Below the pieces are notes generated by a model. That model was not told the DNA's origin. It searched no databases and saw only the letters and a program-made list of their open reading frames with translations. Made by a program: the position numbers and the translations under genes. This document shows, in pieces, positions 51,622 to 62,810 of a DNA stretch of 64,000 nt. The stretch lies in contig NZ_CP092109.1 in NCBI RefSeq assembly GCF_025263685.1, positions 1,861,001-1,925,000 on the forward strand. The letters run 5' to 3'. This DNA comes from Geoalkalibacter halelectricus (lineage in GTDB: Bacteria; Desulfobacterota; Desulfuromonadia; Desulfuromonadales; Geoalkalibacteraceae). How positions within the stretch are numbered: the first letter of the stretch is position 1; every line of letters begins with the position of its first letter.

Positions 51622-52305
51622 ATGACGAACGCGCGAAGTTTCATGACCCTGCGGGCGGGCCGCCTGGACTATTCCTCCGGTCTCGCCTTGCAGGAATTGT
51701 TAGTGGAGCGTCGCCTCAACGGCGGCCCGGATCTGCTCGTGCTGCTGGAGCACGAACCGGTCATCACCCTCGGCCGCGGCGCCCGTGACGAGCACGTGCT
51801 GCTCGGGCACGAGGAACTGGCGCGCCGCGGCATCGAGATCCATCGGGTGGGGCGCGGCGGCGACGTCACCTGGCACGGTCCCGGCCAACTGGTCGCTTAT
51901 CCGATCATTCACCTCGATGGGCTCGGTCGCGATCTGCATGCCTATTTGCGCCGTCTGGAAGAGACCCTGATTCTTACCCTCGCGGCCTTTGGCGTCCCTG
52001 GTCAGCGCCGCGCGGGAAAAACCGGCGTATGGGTCGAGGCACGCAAAATCGCCTCCATCGGTGTGGGAGTGCGGCGCTGGGTTGCCTGGCACGGCCTGGC
52101 CCTCAACGTCGATCCGGACCTGGAGGGTTTTCGCGCCATCGTGCCCTGCGGGCTGAGCGAGGTGGCCATGACCTCCCTGGGGCGCGAATGCGCGCGCTCC
52201 ATCGCCATGGCGGAGGTGGAAGACGCCTTGATCGAAGCCTTTGCCACAACCTTTTCCCTGAGTTTTGACGGCGAATATGAGCCACCCCCAGCGACACAAG
52301 CCTGA
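51622..52305 (+). CDS. lipB: Lipoyl(octanoyl) transferase LipB
   Basis: 227 residues. Transfers octanoyl from acyl carrier protein to the lipoyl domain Lys. Motifs: EHEPVITLGRGA, RGGDVTWHGPGQLVAYPI, KTGVWVEARKIASIGVGV (catalytic Lys) and IVPCGLSEVAMTSLG (catalytic Cys). ATG 51622 is 17 nt after the ferredoxin stop; an upstream in-frame region overlaps ferredoxin as a shadow. Overlaps lipA by 29 nt. Confidence 0.95.
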   Translation: MTNARSFMTLRAGRLDYSSGLALQELLVERRLNGGPDLLVLLEHEPVITLGRGARDEHVLLGHEELARRGIEIHRVGRGGDVTWHGPGQLVAYPIIHLDGLGRDLHAYLRRLEETLILTLAAFGVPGQRRAGKTGVWVEARKIASIGVGVRRWVAWHGLALNVDPDLEGFRAIVPCGLSEVAMTSLGRECARSIAMAEVEDALIEAFATTFSLSFDGEYEPPPATQA

Positions 52306-53170
52306 TTGGCTTAAGGTGCGCCTGCCTCAAGGACCCGGCTGGGCGCGCATCGACCGCTACCACCGCGAGCAGGGTCTGCACAGCGTGTGCCGCAGCGCCG
52401 CCTGCCCCAACCAGGGAGAATGCTGGAGCCGCGGTACCGCCACCTTCATGATTCTGGGCAACCTCTGCACCCGCGCCTGCGCCTTTTGCAACGTGCGGGC
52501 CGGCGCTCCCGCCCCTCCCGATCCCGACGAGCCCGCGCGGGTCGCCCAGGCCATCGGCGAGCTTGATTTACGTCATGCCGTGGTCACTTCCGTGACCCGC
52601 GACGATCTGGACGACGGCGGCGCAAGCCATTTTGCCTGCCTGGTTCACGAAGTCCGCGACCGCGCCCCGCACTGCCGCATTGAACTGCTGATTCCCGACC
52701 TCGGCGGCAACCTCGACGCCCTGGAGCTGATCCTCGCCGCCGCACCCGACGTGCTCGGCCACAATATCGAAACCATCCCGCGTCTCTATCCCCAGGTGCG
52801 CCAAGGCGCCCACTACCAACGCTCCCTGGCCATACTGGCCGCGATCCACCAGCGCGCGCCGCACATCCCCACCAAATCGGGGCTGATGCTCGGTCTCGGC
52901 GAAACCCAGGAAGAAATTCTCGCCGTACTGGCCGATTTGCGCCAGGTCGGCTGCGCGCTTTTGACCCTCGGCCAATACCTGGCCCCCACGCGCCGGCACC
53001 ATCCCGTGGTTCGCTATCCACATCCCGATGAATTCGCGCATTTGCGTCGACAAGCCCTGGCGCTTGGCTTTGCCCACGTCGAGGCGGGCCCCCTGGTGCG
53101 CTCGTCCTACCATGCCCAGCAGCAGTTCGAGGAGGCCACGGATGTCCACCGCCTGCCAAACCCCGCTTGA
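52277..53170 (+). CDS. lipA: Lipoyl synthase LipA
   Basis: 297 residues, radical SAM. Auxiliary cluster CRSAACPNQGEC (Cx4Cx5C), radical-SAM cluster CTRACAFC (Cx3Cx2C) and the C-terminal RSSYHA serine ligand are all present. Inserts two sulfurs into protein-bound octanoate. ATG 52277 gives MSHPQRHKPDWL; TTG 52265 is an alternative. Overlaps lipB (29 nt) and trxB (29 nt). The product modifies OdhB, encoded at 58184-59380. Confidence 0.96.
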   Translation: MSHPQRHKPDWLKVRLPQGPGWARIDRYHREQGLHSVCRSAACPNQGECWSRGTATFMILGNLCTRACAFCNVRAGAPAPPDPDEPARVAQAIGELDLRHAVVTSVTRDDLDDGGASHFACLVHEVRDRAPHCRIELLIPDLGGNLDALELILAAAPDVLGHNIETIPRLYPQVRQGAHYQRSLAILAAIHQRAPHIPTKSGLMLGLGETQEEILAVLADLRQVGCALLTLGQYLAPTRRHHPVVRYPHPDEFAHLRRQALALGFAHVEAGPLVRSSYHAQQQFEEATDVHRLPNPA

Positions 53171-54089
53171 AACACTGATTCTCGGCTCCGGCCCCGCCGG
53201 ACTCACCGCCGCCATCTACACCGCCCGCGCGCGCTGCTGCCCGGTGGTCATCCACGGCCTGCAGCCCGGCGGACAATTGACCACCACCACCATCATCGAA
53301 AACTATCCCGGCTTCGTCGAAGGCATCGACGGCAACGAACTCATGCAGCGCATGCAGCAACAGGCCGAGCGCTTCGGTACCCTGATGGTGGAGGGCGAGG
53401 TCACGCGCGTCGAATTGACCAAGACGCCTTTTCGCATCTGGCTCGGCGATGAGTGCTACCAGAGCAAGACCCTGATCATCGCCACCGGCGCCTCGCCCAA
53501 GATGCTCGGCCTCTCCAACGAATGGGAACTCTATGGCCGCGGCGTGTCGGTATGCGCCACCTGCGACGGTTTTTTCTACAAGGACAAGGAAGTGGTGGTG
53601 GTCGGCGGCGGCGATACCGCCATGGAGGAGGCGGCGTTTCTCGCCCGCTTCGCGCGCCAGGTTACCGTCGTGCATCGCCGCGACGAGCTGCGCGCCTCGC
53701 CGCCCCTGCAAAAGCGCGCCATGGACAACAAAAAAATTGATTTTCGCTGGGACACCGAAGTGATCGGCATTCACGGCGACAAGCAGCAAGGCGTCAGGGG
53801 CTTGCGCCTCAAGAACGTGCAGAGCGGCGCGGAGGAAGATTTTGCCTGCGACGGCGTGTTCATCGCCATCGGCCACACGCCTAACACCGACCTGTTCAAG
53901 GGGCAGCTGCACATGGATCAGGACGGTTACATCCTCACCAAAAACGGCTGCGAAACCAATATCCCCGGCGTTTTTGCCGCCGGCGACGTGCAGGATCCCA
54001 ACTTTCGTCAGGCCATCACCGCCGCCGGCTCGGGCTGCATGGCCGCCATGCTGGCGGAACGCTATCTGGACAATCTTGGAGACGAGTGA
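53142..54089 (+). CDS. trxB: Thioredoxin reductase
   Basis: 315 residues. FAD site LGSGPAGLTAAIYTARA, redox-active CATC in SVCATCDGFF, NADPH site VVVGGGDTAMEEA followed by VVHRRDELRA, and the C-terminal GVFAAGDVQDPNFRQAITAA. ATG 53142 has CGAGGAGG 6 nt upstream; earlier in-frame codons would extend into lipA. Part of the rubredoxin-lip-trxB operon. Confidence 0.95.
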   Translation: MSTACQTPLETLILGSGPAGLTAAIYTARARCCPVVIHGLQPGGQLTTTTIIENYPGFVEGIDGNELMQRMQQQAERFGTLMVEGEVTRVELTKTPFRIWLGDECYQSKTLIIATGASPKMLGLSNEWELYGRGVSVCATCDGFFYKDKEVVVVGGGDTAMEEAAFLARFARQVTVVHRRDELRASPPLQKRAMDNKKIDFRWDTEVIGIHGDKQQGVRGLRLKNVQSGAEEDFACDGVFIAIGHTPNTDLFKGQLHMDQDGYILTKNGCETNIPGVFAAGDVQDPNFRQAITAAGSGCMAAMLAERYLDNLGDE

Positions 54090-54148
54090 CGAGGACAATC
54101 AAGCGACCGCACCAATGACTGAACACACCTTTTCATAGGGGGTTTGAC

Positions 54149-55345
54149 ATGAGCAGCAAAGGAACCATCGGCATACTCACCGGCGGCGGCGATGTCCCGG
54201 GCCTCAATCCGGCGATCCGCGCCATCACCATCCGCGCCCTGCGCGAAGGCTACCAAGTGCTCGGCATTCGCCGCGGCTGGGCGGGGCTGGTGGAGCTGGT
54301 CCCCGACCGCCAGGCCGACAACAGCGCCAACGTGCAGGTATTGACCAAGGACATCGTCAACCGCGCCGGACGCACCGGCGGGACCTTTCTGCACACCTCG
54401 CGCACCCGTCCCAGCCATCTGCCCAAATCCAACCTGCCCGAACACCTGCGGGATAAATACACCGCCGAGATCAACGACGTCACGCCGGAGGTGCTGCGCA
54501 ACATCGAATTTCTCGGCCTCGACTTTCTCATCCCCATCGGCGGCGATGACACCCTGAGCTACGCCCAACGCCTGCACGAGGAAAGCGTCAAGGTGGTCGC
54601 CATCCCTAAGACCATGGACAACGACGTGCCGGGCACCGACTACTGCATCGGCTTTTCCACCTGCGTCACGCGCACCATCGAACTGACCCACCGCCTGCGC
54701 ACCTCGGCGGGCAGCCACGAGCGCTACCTGATCATTGAGGTGTTCGGCCGTTACGCGGGCTTTACCGCGCTGCTGCCGACCATGGCCGGGGCGGCGGATC
54801 GCTGCATCATTCCTGAATATCCCGTCGACATCGAGCAACTGGCGCGCCTGGCCACCGAGGACCGCAATCGCCATCCAAGTAAATATTCGGTGATTCTGGT
54901 TTCCGAGGGCGCCAAGCTGCAGCACCAGGAGGAGATGTCCTTCGAAGGTCAGGAGGTCGACCAGTACGGCCACCGCAAGCTCGGCGGCATCGGCGACAAG
55001 GTATCGGCTCTGCTCAAGGATCTCTCGCCGCGCTTCAACAACGGTCGGCGCATCAACGTGCTCAACCAGCGCCTCGGCTACCTGGTACGCAGCGGCGAGC
55101 CCGACGCCCTGGATTCCATCGTGCCCATGGCCTTCGGCAACATCGCCCTCGACCTGGTGCTCTCCGGCACCTCCGGGCGGCTGGTGGCCATCCACAACGG
55201 CAGCTACGACACGGTGCCCATCACCGCGGTCACCGGCCAGAAAAAAATCGTCGACGTCGAAAAGTACTACAACATCGAGCGACTGCGCCCCAAATACGAA
55301 TCCTTCATGCGCCAGCCGCTGTTCATCATGACCAGCGACATTTGA
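54149..55345 (+). CDS. 6-phosphofructokinase, probably pyrophosphate-dependent
   Basis: 398 residues. PfkA fold: GILTGGGDVPGLNPAIRA, IPIGGDDTLSYA, VAIPKTMDNDVPGTD and VEVFGRYAGF-like LIIEVFGRYAGFTAL. Two diagnostic positions read GGDD and PKTMDND, the Asp and Lys found in PPi-dependent enzymes, whereas ATP enzymes usually have GGDG and PGTIDND. Group III ATP enzymes can also carry acidic residues at the first position, so the donor is not certain. Starts 59 nt after trxB. Confidence 0.88.
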   Translation: MSSKGTIGILTGGGDVPGLNPAIRAITIRALREGYQVLGIRRGWAGLVELVPDRQADNSANVQVLTKDIVNRAGRTGGTFLHTSRTRPSHLPKSNLPEHLRDKYTAEINDVTPEVLRNIEFLGLDFLIPIGGDDTLSYAQRLHEESVKVVAIPKTMDNDVPGTDYCIGFSTCVTRTIELTHRLRTSAGSHERYLIIEVFGRYAGFTALLPTMAGAADRCIIPEYPVDIEQLARLATEDRNRHPSKYSVILVSEGAKLQHQEEMSFEGQEVDQYGHRKLGGIGDKVSALLKDLSPRFNNGRRINVLNQRLGYLVRSGEPDALDSIVPMAFGNIALDLVLSGTSGRLVAIHNGSYDTVPITAVTGQKKIVDVEKYYNIERLRPKYESFMRQPLFIMTSDI

Positions 55346-55347
55346 GC

Positions 55348-55596
55348 ATGTTCAACGACGCTTCGTATCAGTTCCGCTGGGAGAATCTCGGCGACATCGA
55401 GCCAGGCCGCCCCAATCTGGGCAACCAGACCCATGTGGCGGTCTATCGCCTGATGCAATTCACCCCGCGCGAGGTGCTCGTCAGCAATTTCGGCGTCGAA
55501 AATACAAATGCGCCGCTGATTGCCTCGGGCAAACTCGCCGGGCGTGAATTCCGCCGGAGTGATTCGCACACCACAAAGCCGCCGGCGCAACCATGA
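55348..55596 (+). pseudogene. Truncated V4R/DUF2507-like protein
   Basis: 82 codons. MFNDASYQFRWENLGDIEPG and HVAVYRLMQFTPREVLVSNF followed by GKLAGREF resemble the N-terminus of a longer small-molecule-binding family seen in Desulfuromonadia; after REF the frame runs through RRSDSHTTKPPAQP to a stop that overlaps the next start codon (ATGA). The rest of the expected domain is missing. ATG 55348 is 2 nt after the pfk stop. Family call is from memory, moderate confidence; it could instead be an intact short gene. Confidence 0.45.
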
Positions 55597-56084
55597 CCAC
55601 CCTGTTGTTGTTGCTGCTGGCGGTTGTCCTGGTGCTGCTCGGCCTGGCGGGCCTGATTCTGCCGGCTCTGCCTGCCGCGCCGCTGATTTTTTCCGGATTG
55701 CTGCTGGCCGCCTGGGCCGAGGATTTTGCCTACGTGGGGTGGCGCACGCTCACGGCCCTGGGGGGACTGGCTGGTCTGGCCATGCTGGCCGATTTCGTGG
55801 CCGGTGCTTTTGGCGCCAAGCATTTCGGGGCGACGCACCGCGCGGTGATCGGCGCCGCGATCGGCGCCGTGGTCGGATTGTTCTTCGGGTTCCTCGGCAT
55901 CCTGTTCGGCCCCTTCCTGGGCGCCGTCGCCGGCGAACTCACCGCGCGCAACGATCTGCGCGCCGCCGGGCGCGCCGGCATCGGGGCTCTCATCGGCCTA
56001 GTGCTGGGGGTGGCCGCCAAAACCGCCCTGGCCTTCACCATGATCGGTCTGTTTCTGCTGGTGAGAATCCTTGCGGGCAGTTGA
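55593..56084 (+). CDS. DUF456 membrane protein
   Basis: 163 residues, mostly hydrophobic with glycine-rich helices: LLLLLLAVVLVLLGLAGLIL, ALGGLAGLAMLADFVAGAFG and two GxxxG-rich segments (IGAAIGAVVGLFFGFLG, IGALIGLVLGVAAK). Fits DUF456, inner-membrane proteins of unknown role. ATG 55593 overlaps the preceding truncated gene by 4 nt. Confidence 0.85.
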   Translation: MTTLLLLLLAVVLVLLGLAGLILPALPAAPLIFSGLLLAAWAEDFAYVGWRTLTALGGLAGLAMLADFVAGAFGAKHFGATHRAVIGAAIGAVVGLFFGFLGILFGPFLGAVAGELTARNDLRAAGRAGIGALIGLVLGVAAKTALAFTMIGLFLLVRILAGS

Positions 56085-56098
56085 TTCGCCCGCGCGAC

Positions 56099-56494
56099 CT
56101 ATTGCCGCCGATCCTCGTCCCCCGCTCGCTCCAACCAGCGCTTGAGCCTCTCGATGACCCTGCTTGCCTCATGCACGGTCAGCCGCCGCAGTTCGTCCTT
56201 GCCCGTGGCATGTGCGACAAAAGACCGCAACGCCTGCTCGCTCGGATGGCGCACGGCGCCGCTTGCCTCAAGTTTGTGCCAGAGAACATGGATCAGGCCG
56301 CGTTGGGCAAAGGAGGCCGGGCGCCAGCCTTTGTTGCGGAAATGCTCGACGAGATCAGCGGCCTGCGCGGAGTCAAGGTCGGCGGCCGAATCGCAGTGAT
56401 AGCGCTCACGCAGAATCGCGCGGTAGGCGCTTTCATCAAGACCCAGTTCTTTCTTGGCGATGTGAATTTTGGCCAGGTCGCGACGCTCAGGCAT
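56099..56494 (-). CDS. GemA-like (DUF1018) protein
   Basis: 131 residues. RRDLAKIHIAKKELGLDESA, YRAILRERYHCDSAADLDS and LVEHFRNKGWRP match the DUF1018/GemA pattern known from Mu-like phages, where GemA modulates host gene expression and DNA topology. No other Mu-like gene is nearby, so it is a domesticated or orphan member. ATG 56494 is chosen; an earlier ATG at 56503 also exists. The C-terminus is Arg/Glu-rich and helical. Confidence 0.8.
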   Translation of the reverse strand: MPERRDLAKIHIAKKELGLDESAYRAILRERYHCDSAADLDSAQAADLVEHFRNKGWRPASFAQRGLIHVLWHKLEASGAVRHPSEQALRSFVAHATGKDELRRLTVHEASRVIERLKRWLERAGDEDRRQ

Positions 56495-56557
56495 GTTCAT
56501 CACCTCTTCTCGGGATCATTTTAACATACCCTTTGCGGCCGACCACGGCCTGGCAGG

Positions 56558-56758
56558 CTAATGATTGGCGCGAGCCATTTTGCGCGCCTTTTTGCGCAGT
56601 CTGCGCGCGGCTTCCTCTTCCTTGCGCTTGCGCCGCTGGCTGGGCTTTTCGTAAAAGCGGCGTTTTTTGAGGTCACGGAAAAAGCCATCCTGCTGCAGTT
56701 TGCGCTTCATGACCTTCATGGCCTTGTTTAGATCATCGTTGTGGACTTTGATTTCCAT
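56558..56758 (-). CDS. rpsU: 30S ribosomal protein S21
   Basis: 66 residues, very basic. MEIKVHNDDLNKAMKVMKRK, then DLKKRRFYEKPSQRRKRKEE and a lysine/arginine tail, typical of S21, which aids translation initiation. ATG 56758 has AAAGGAG 10 nt upstream. Confidence 0.97.
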   Translation of the reverse strand: MEIKVHNDDLNKAMKVMKRKLQQDGFFRDLKKRRFYEKPSQRRKRKEEEAARRLRKKARKMARANH

Positions 56759-57140
56759 GCGCGAACTCTCCTTTGCTGAGGTTAAAAAGGGATAGCCGCG
56801 CGCAGGACGCGCGGGCGAAATAAGACGGCGCGTCGCCCCCGATAAACGGGGCGATCGGACGCCGGGGACGGTAAAAGAGCAAGGAACGCTTTGCCTCCCT
56901 GCCCTTTTGAGGTCAGGGAACAGACTGGCGGAGTGAGTGTGCGGACTTGGCGCAGGGCCTGCGGGAGGGGGAATTTAGCGGGCAATCTGTTTTACGCGGG
57001 TGAAAAAACATGTCTCACTTTCTGAAAATTTTATTCTCTTGATGTTTTCTTGACGAGCTTCATCACTAACATGCCTGCACGGATAAGTCAAAAAGCTCTC
57101 TTTTCCAGTGGCAAGCCAGGGCGCGCAGACCGGCGAACTC
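56759..57140 (-). promoter_or_regulatory. rpsU upstream region with leader hairpins
   Basis: Minus-strand TCGTCA (57051-57056), 17 nt, TAAAAT (57028-57033) is a plausible promoter, giving a leader of about 260 nt. The leader contains a GC-rich hairpin at 56833-56854 (TCGCCCC/GGGGCGA) and CGCGCG/GCGCG pairing at about 56790-56810. A minus-strand open frame 56782-56985 lies here but shows no protein-like composition and is not called. Long structured leaders are common in ribosomal-protein genes. Confidence 0.4.
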
Positions 57141-57725
57141 TCAGGGATTCTGAGCGCAGAGCTTTTTTAGCAGCCAAGCCATGTTGGCGCCGAGCACCTG
57201 CATGGTGGCTAACCCCTCCTCGTCCTGGTCCACCTCGCCGATATCGCGGCCGACGCCGAGGTTCCAGTAGTTGGAACCGGGCACGATCATCTGGCTGATG
57301 AGGAAAAAGTGATTGAGGCTGTCGAAGGCGTGAATGGCGCCGCCGCGCCGCACGGCGATGACCGCCGCGCCAACCTTGCGCTGAAACATCTCGCCGTTGG
57401 CGCGCGCCGTCATACCGGCGCGATCCACCAGAGCCTTCATTTCACTGGTGATGTCGGCGAAATAGGTGGGTGAGGCCAGGAGCATGCCGTCGGCGGCGCT
57501 CATTTTCTCGATCCATTCGTTGACCTTGTCGTCATCCACCGCGCAGCGGCCGTCCTTGCGCTGCCAGCATTGGTAGCAGGCGATGCAGCCGCGCAGCCGC
57601 TCGCCGGCCATCTGCACCAGTTCCGTTTCGATGCCTTCCTTTTCCAATTCAGCGAAGACGTGCCGCACCAGGCGAGCGGTGTTACCGTCGCGCCGCGCGC
57701 TGCCATTGAATGCGATGACTTTCAT
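57141..57725 (-). CDS. Flavodoxin-fold NADPH-dependent FMN reductase / iron-sulfur flavoprotein-like
   Basis: 194 residues. FMN-phosphate loop FNGSARRDGNTARLV at the N-terminus, then GCIACYQCWQRKDGRC (three or four Cys as in iron-sulfur flavoproteins, though spacing is looser), and LLASPTYFADITSEMKAL. Likely cytoplasmic electron transfer or quinone/nitro reduction. Start ATG 57725. The C-terminus ends KKLCAQNP. Confidence 0.88.
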   Translation of the reverse strand: MKVIAFNGSARRDGNTARLVRHVFAELEKEGIETELVQMAGERLRGCIACYQCWQRKDGRCAVDDDKVNEWIEKMSAADGMLLASPTYFADITSEMKALVDRAGMTARANGEMFQRKVGAAVIAVRRGGAIHAFDSLNHFFLISQMIVPGSNYWNLGVGRDIGEVDQDEEGLATMQVLGANMAWLLKKLCAQNP

Positions 57726-57789
57726 GATATTGAGCCTTTCGATGCAAAAGAGCCTTGGTCATTTTTCCGGGAAAGGAGCACGCGCCGCG

Positions 57790-58182
57790 TTACGCGCGCC
57801 GCAAGCCGTTCACCTCGCTGATCTGGGTGTTGAGGGTCCAATAGTCGTAAATGATGCCAAGAAGAAACAGCCCGCCGGTGAGCAGATAGAGCAAACCGGT
57901 GAGCCACTTGCCGAGGTAGAAGCGATGAATGCCGAAAATGCCGAGAAACGTGAGCAGAACCCAGGCGACGTTGAAGTCCACCGGTCCGGCGATGAAGCGC
58001 AGATCGGCGCTGCGATCCATGGAAGGGATCAAAAACAAATCGATGATCCAGCCGATAAAAAACAGCCCCAGGGTGAAAAAGTAAATGGTACCGCTGATGG
58101 GCCGCCCGTAATAGAAGCGATGGGCGCCCATGAAGCCGAAAATCCACAGAACGTAGCCGATGAGCTTGCTGTGGGTGTCCAT
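57790..58182 (-). CDS. TM2-domain protein (tandem)
   Basis: 130 residues with two TM2-type modules: GFMGAHRFYYGRPISGTIYF and GIFGIHRFYLGKWLTGLLYL, each followed by a second helix (GLFFIGWIIDLFLIP; GGLFLLGIIYDYWTL). Inner-membrane protein of unknown function. Ends close to the odhB operon; its start (58182) overlaps nothing and lies 1 nt from the odhB stop, so it may be the third gene of that operon. Confidence 0.88.
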   Translation of the reverse strand: MDTHSKLIGYVLWIFGFMGAHRFYYGRPISGTIYFFTLGLFFIGWIIDLFLIPSMDRSADLRFIAGPVDFNVAWVLLTFLGIFGIHRFYLGKWLTGLLYLLTGGLFLLGIIYDYWTLNTQISEVNGLRRA

Positions 58183-58183
58183 T

Positions 58184-59380
58184 TTACATCTCCAGCAGCA
58201 TTTCTTCAGGCTCCTCGACCAGTTCCTTGATGCGCTTGAGAAAACCCACCGCCTGGCGCCCGTCGATGATGCGGTGATCGTAAGAGAGGGCCAGATTCAT
58301 CATCGGTCGGATGACGATTTCGCCGTCGCGCACCACCGGGCGCTCCTGAATGGCGTGCATGCCGAGCACCGCGCTCTGCGGCGGGTTGAGAATTGGGGTC
58401 GAGTTGAGGGAGCCGTACACCCCGCCGTTGGTGATGGTGAAGGTGCCGCCTTCGAGATCGCTCATTTCCAGTTTGTTGTTCTTGATTTTCTCGACGTAGG
58501 CGGCGAGCTGCTGCTCGATCTCGGCGAAGCTCAAATGCTCGCAGTCGCGCAGCACCGGCACTACCAGCCCCTTTTCCGCGCCCACGGCGATGCCGATGTC
58601 GTAGAAATGATGATAAACGATGTCGTCGCCGTCGATGCGCGCATTGACCTCTTCGAATTCCTTGAGCGCCTCGACACTGGCCTTGACGAAAAAGGACATG
58701 AAGCCAAGCTTGACCCCATGGCGCTTCTCAAAACTCTCCTGGTGCTTTTTGCGCAGCGCCAGCACGCGGCTCATGTCGGCCTCGTTGAAGGTGGTGAGCA
58801 TGGCGGTCTGCTGGCGCGCTTCGAGCAAGCGCTGAGCGATGCGCTTGCGAATGTTGGTCATGGGGCGACGGGTGCTGCGTCCCTGGTCGTCCTTCGCGGG
58901 CGACTTAGGCGGCTCCCGGTCACCCGCGGCGACGGGCGGGGCGGTTTTTTTTCCGGAGTCGCGCTCCTTTCGGGCCGCGCCCTTTTCTTCCTTTTCTTCC
59001 TTTTCTTCCTTTTCTTCCTTTTCTTCCTTTTCTTCCTTTTCTTCCTTCGGCTCCTTCTCCTCCTTCTCCTCCTTCTCGCCCTTTTCGCCCTTCTCGCCCT
59101 TCTCCTCTTCTTCTTCCTGCTGGCCCTCGTCTTTCTTGTTCGCGCCTTCCTCGCCCTCTTCGATGGTGGCGATCACCGCGCCGACCTTGACCGTTTCGCC
59201 CTCCTCGACCTCGATGCGCAGGACGCCATCGGCATCGGCGTTGAGTTCGAGGGAGATCTTGTCGGTTTCCAACTCGCAGAGCAGATCACCCTCACTGACC
59301 TGCTCTCCGTCCTTTTTATGCCAGTGGGCGATTTGGGCCTCGTGGACCGACTCACCAACCTCGGGAACTTTAACGTCCAT
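58184..59380 (-). CDS. odhB: 2-oxoglutarate dehydrogenase E2 (dihydrolipoyl succinyltransferase)
   Basis: 398 residues. Lipoyl domain (residues 1-80) with lipoylated Lys41 in [11 protein letters not shown]; a charged linker of about 85 residues (81-165) rich in Glu/Lys; then the catalytic domain starting [15 protein letters not shown], with [20 protein letters not shown] and the active-site His in [15 protein letters not shown]. The peripheral-subunit-binding domain normally found between lipoyl and catalytic parts is not recognisable. E3 (Lpd) is not in the window. Lies 18 nt after sucA in the same operon. Confidence 0.94.
   Translation of the reverse strand: MDVKVPEVGESVHEAQIAHWHKKDGEQVSEGDLLCELETDKISLELNADADGVLRIEVEEGETVKVGAVIATIEEGEEGANKKDEGQQEEEEEKGEKGEKGEKEEKEEKEPKEEKEEKEEKEEKEEKEEKEEKGAARKERDSGKKTAPPVAAGDREPPKSPAKDDQGRSTRRPMTNIRKRIAQRLLEARQQTAMLTTFNEADMSRVLALRKKHQESFEKRHGVKLGFMSFFVKASVEALKEFEEVNARIDGDDIVYHHFYDIGIAVGAEKGLVVPVLRDCEHLSFAEIEQQLAAYVEKIKNNKLEMSDLEGGTFTITNGGVYGSLNSTPILNPPQSAVLGMHAIQERPVVRDGEIVIRPMMNLALSYDHRIIDGRQAVGFLKRIKELVEEPEEMLLEM
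58983..59045. repeat. 9-bp tandem repeat in odhB
   Basis: Seven perfect copies of TTTTCTTCC, each encoding EEK on the minus strand, in the linker of OdhB. Copy-number change would keep frame. Confidence 0.95.
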
Positions 59381-59398
59381 GAAAAACTCCTTGATGGG

Positions 59399-62086
<2,688 letters not shown>

Positions 62087-62160
62087 GAGTCGGAGCTGTC
62101 CGTGAGAAAGAGGATGAAGGAATTTTTGCCCCCGGGCATGGCGCCCAAAGGCCGGAAAAA

Positions 62161-62189
62161 ATTATAACATCCCCTTTTTCACCCGCAAA
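62161..62189 (-). promoter_or_regulatory. sucA-odhB promoter
   Basis: Minus-strand TTTGCG (62184-62189), 17 nt, perfect TATAAT (62161-62166); 75 nt to the sucA start. Confidence 0.5.
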
Positions 62190-62219
62190 CCGCCCCGCCT
62201 CGGGAACCGGCCGCGCCCC

Positions 62220-62690
62220 TTAGCGCACGATCATCCAGCTGCCGTCGGGCTGGCGGCAGGCGGTGCCGTAGGCCTGCTGGGCCTGTCCGCCGATGTTGAC
62301 GGTCTGCATGTATTCGCGACAGTATTGGCCCTCGGCGGTCTGAAAGGTGCGCACCGGCGTCAGAGTGCCCGAATTGCCGCTGTCGGGATTGTGCCAGGTG
62401 CTTGCCTGGTGGCTGCGGTTGTATTCCAGGGATTGCTGGGCGTTACGCTCCATCCACATGCGATCGGCGCGGTCGAGACTGCGGCCGACCTCCTGCCCGA
62501 TGAGCGCGCCGGCCAGGGTCCCGACCGCCACCCCCACCAGTTGGCCGCGGCCCTTGCCGACCTGGGCGCCGAGCAGGGCGCCGCCGCCGGCACCGATGAG
62601 CGTCCCGGCCGTTTCCTTGGGGCCGGTGCTGGTCGCGCAACCGGAGAGAGCCATGGCCACCAGCAGCAAAATGACGAGAATCTTTTTCAT
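62220..62690 (-). CDS. Glycine-zipper outer-membrane lipoprotein (17-kDa antigen-like)
   Basis: 156 residues. Signal peptide with lipobox MALSGCATST, then a glycine-zipper 2TM segment (GTLIGAGGGALLGAQVGKGR, LVGVAVGTLAGALIGQEVGR) and a C-terminal domain with EGQYCREYMQTVNIGGQAQQ and GTACRQPDGSWMIVR, as in the rickettsial 17-kDa surface antigen family. ATG 62690 has AGGAG 8 nt upstream; the frame extends to 62747 without a signal-peptide context. Confidence 0.9.
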   Translation of the reverse strand: MKKILVILLLVAMALSGCATSTGPKETAGTLIGAGGGALLGAQVGKGRGQLVGVAVGTLAGALIGQEVGRSLDRADRMWMERNAQQSLEYNRSHQASTWHNPDSGNSGTLTPVRTFQTAEGQYCREYMQTVNIGGQAQQAYGTACRQPDGSWMIVR

Positions 62691-62810
62691 GGATGCCACT
62701 CCTGTCTGCAATGGGATGCGATCACGGCCGACGGGTGCAACCTTCATCCCTTGCCTCTAGTTTACCACCATCGCACCCGGTATGGGCCGAGGGGCGCAGC
62801 GCCGTCTCTC

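Noticed and set aside
56782-56985. 67-codon minus-strand frame in the rpsU leader
   Set aside because: Composition is not protein-like, there is no SD, and it overlaps leader hairpins.
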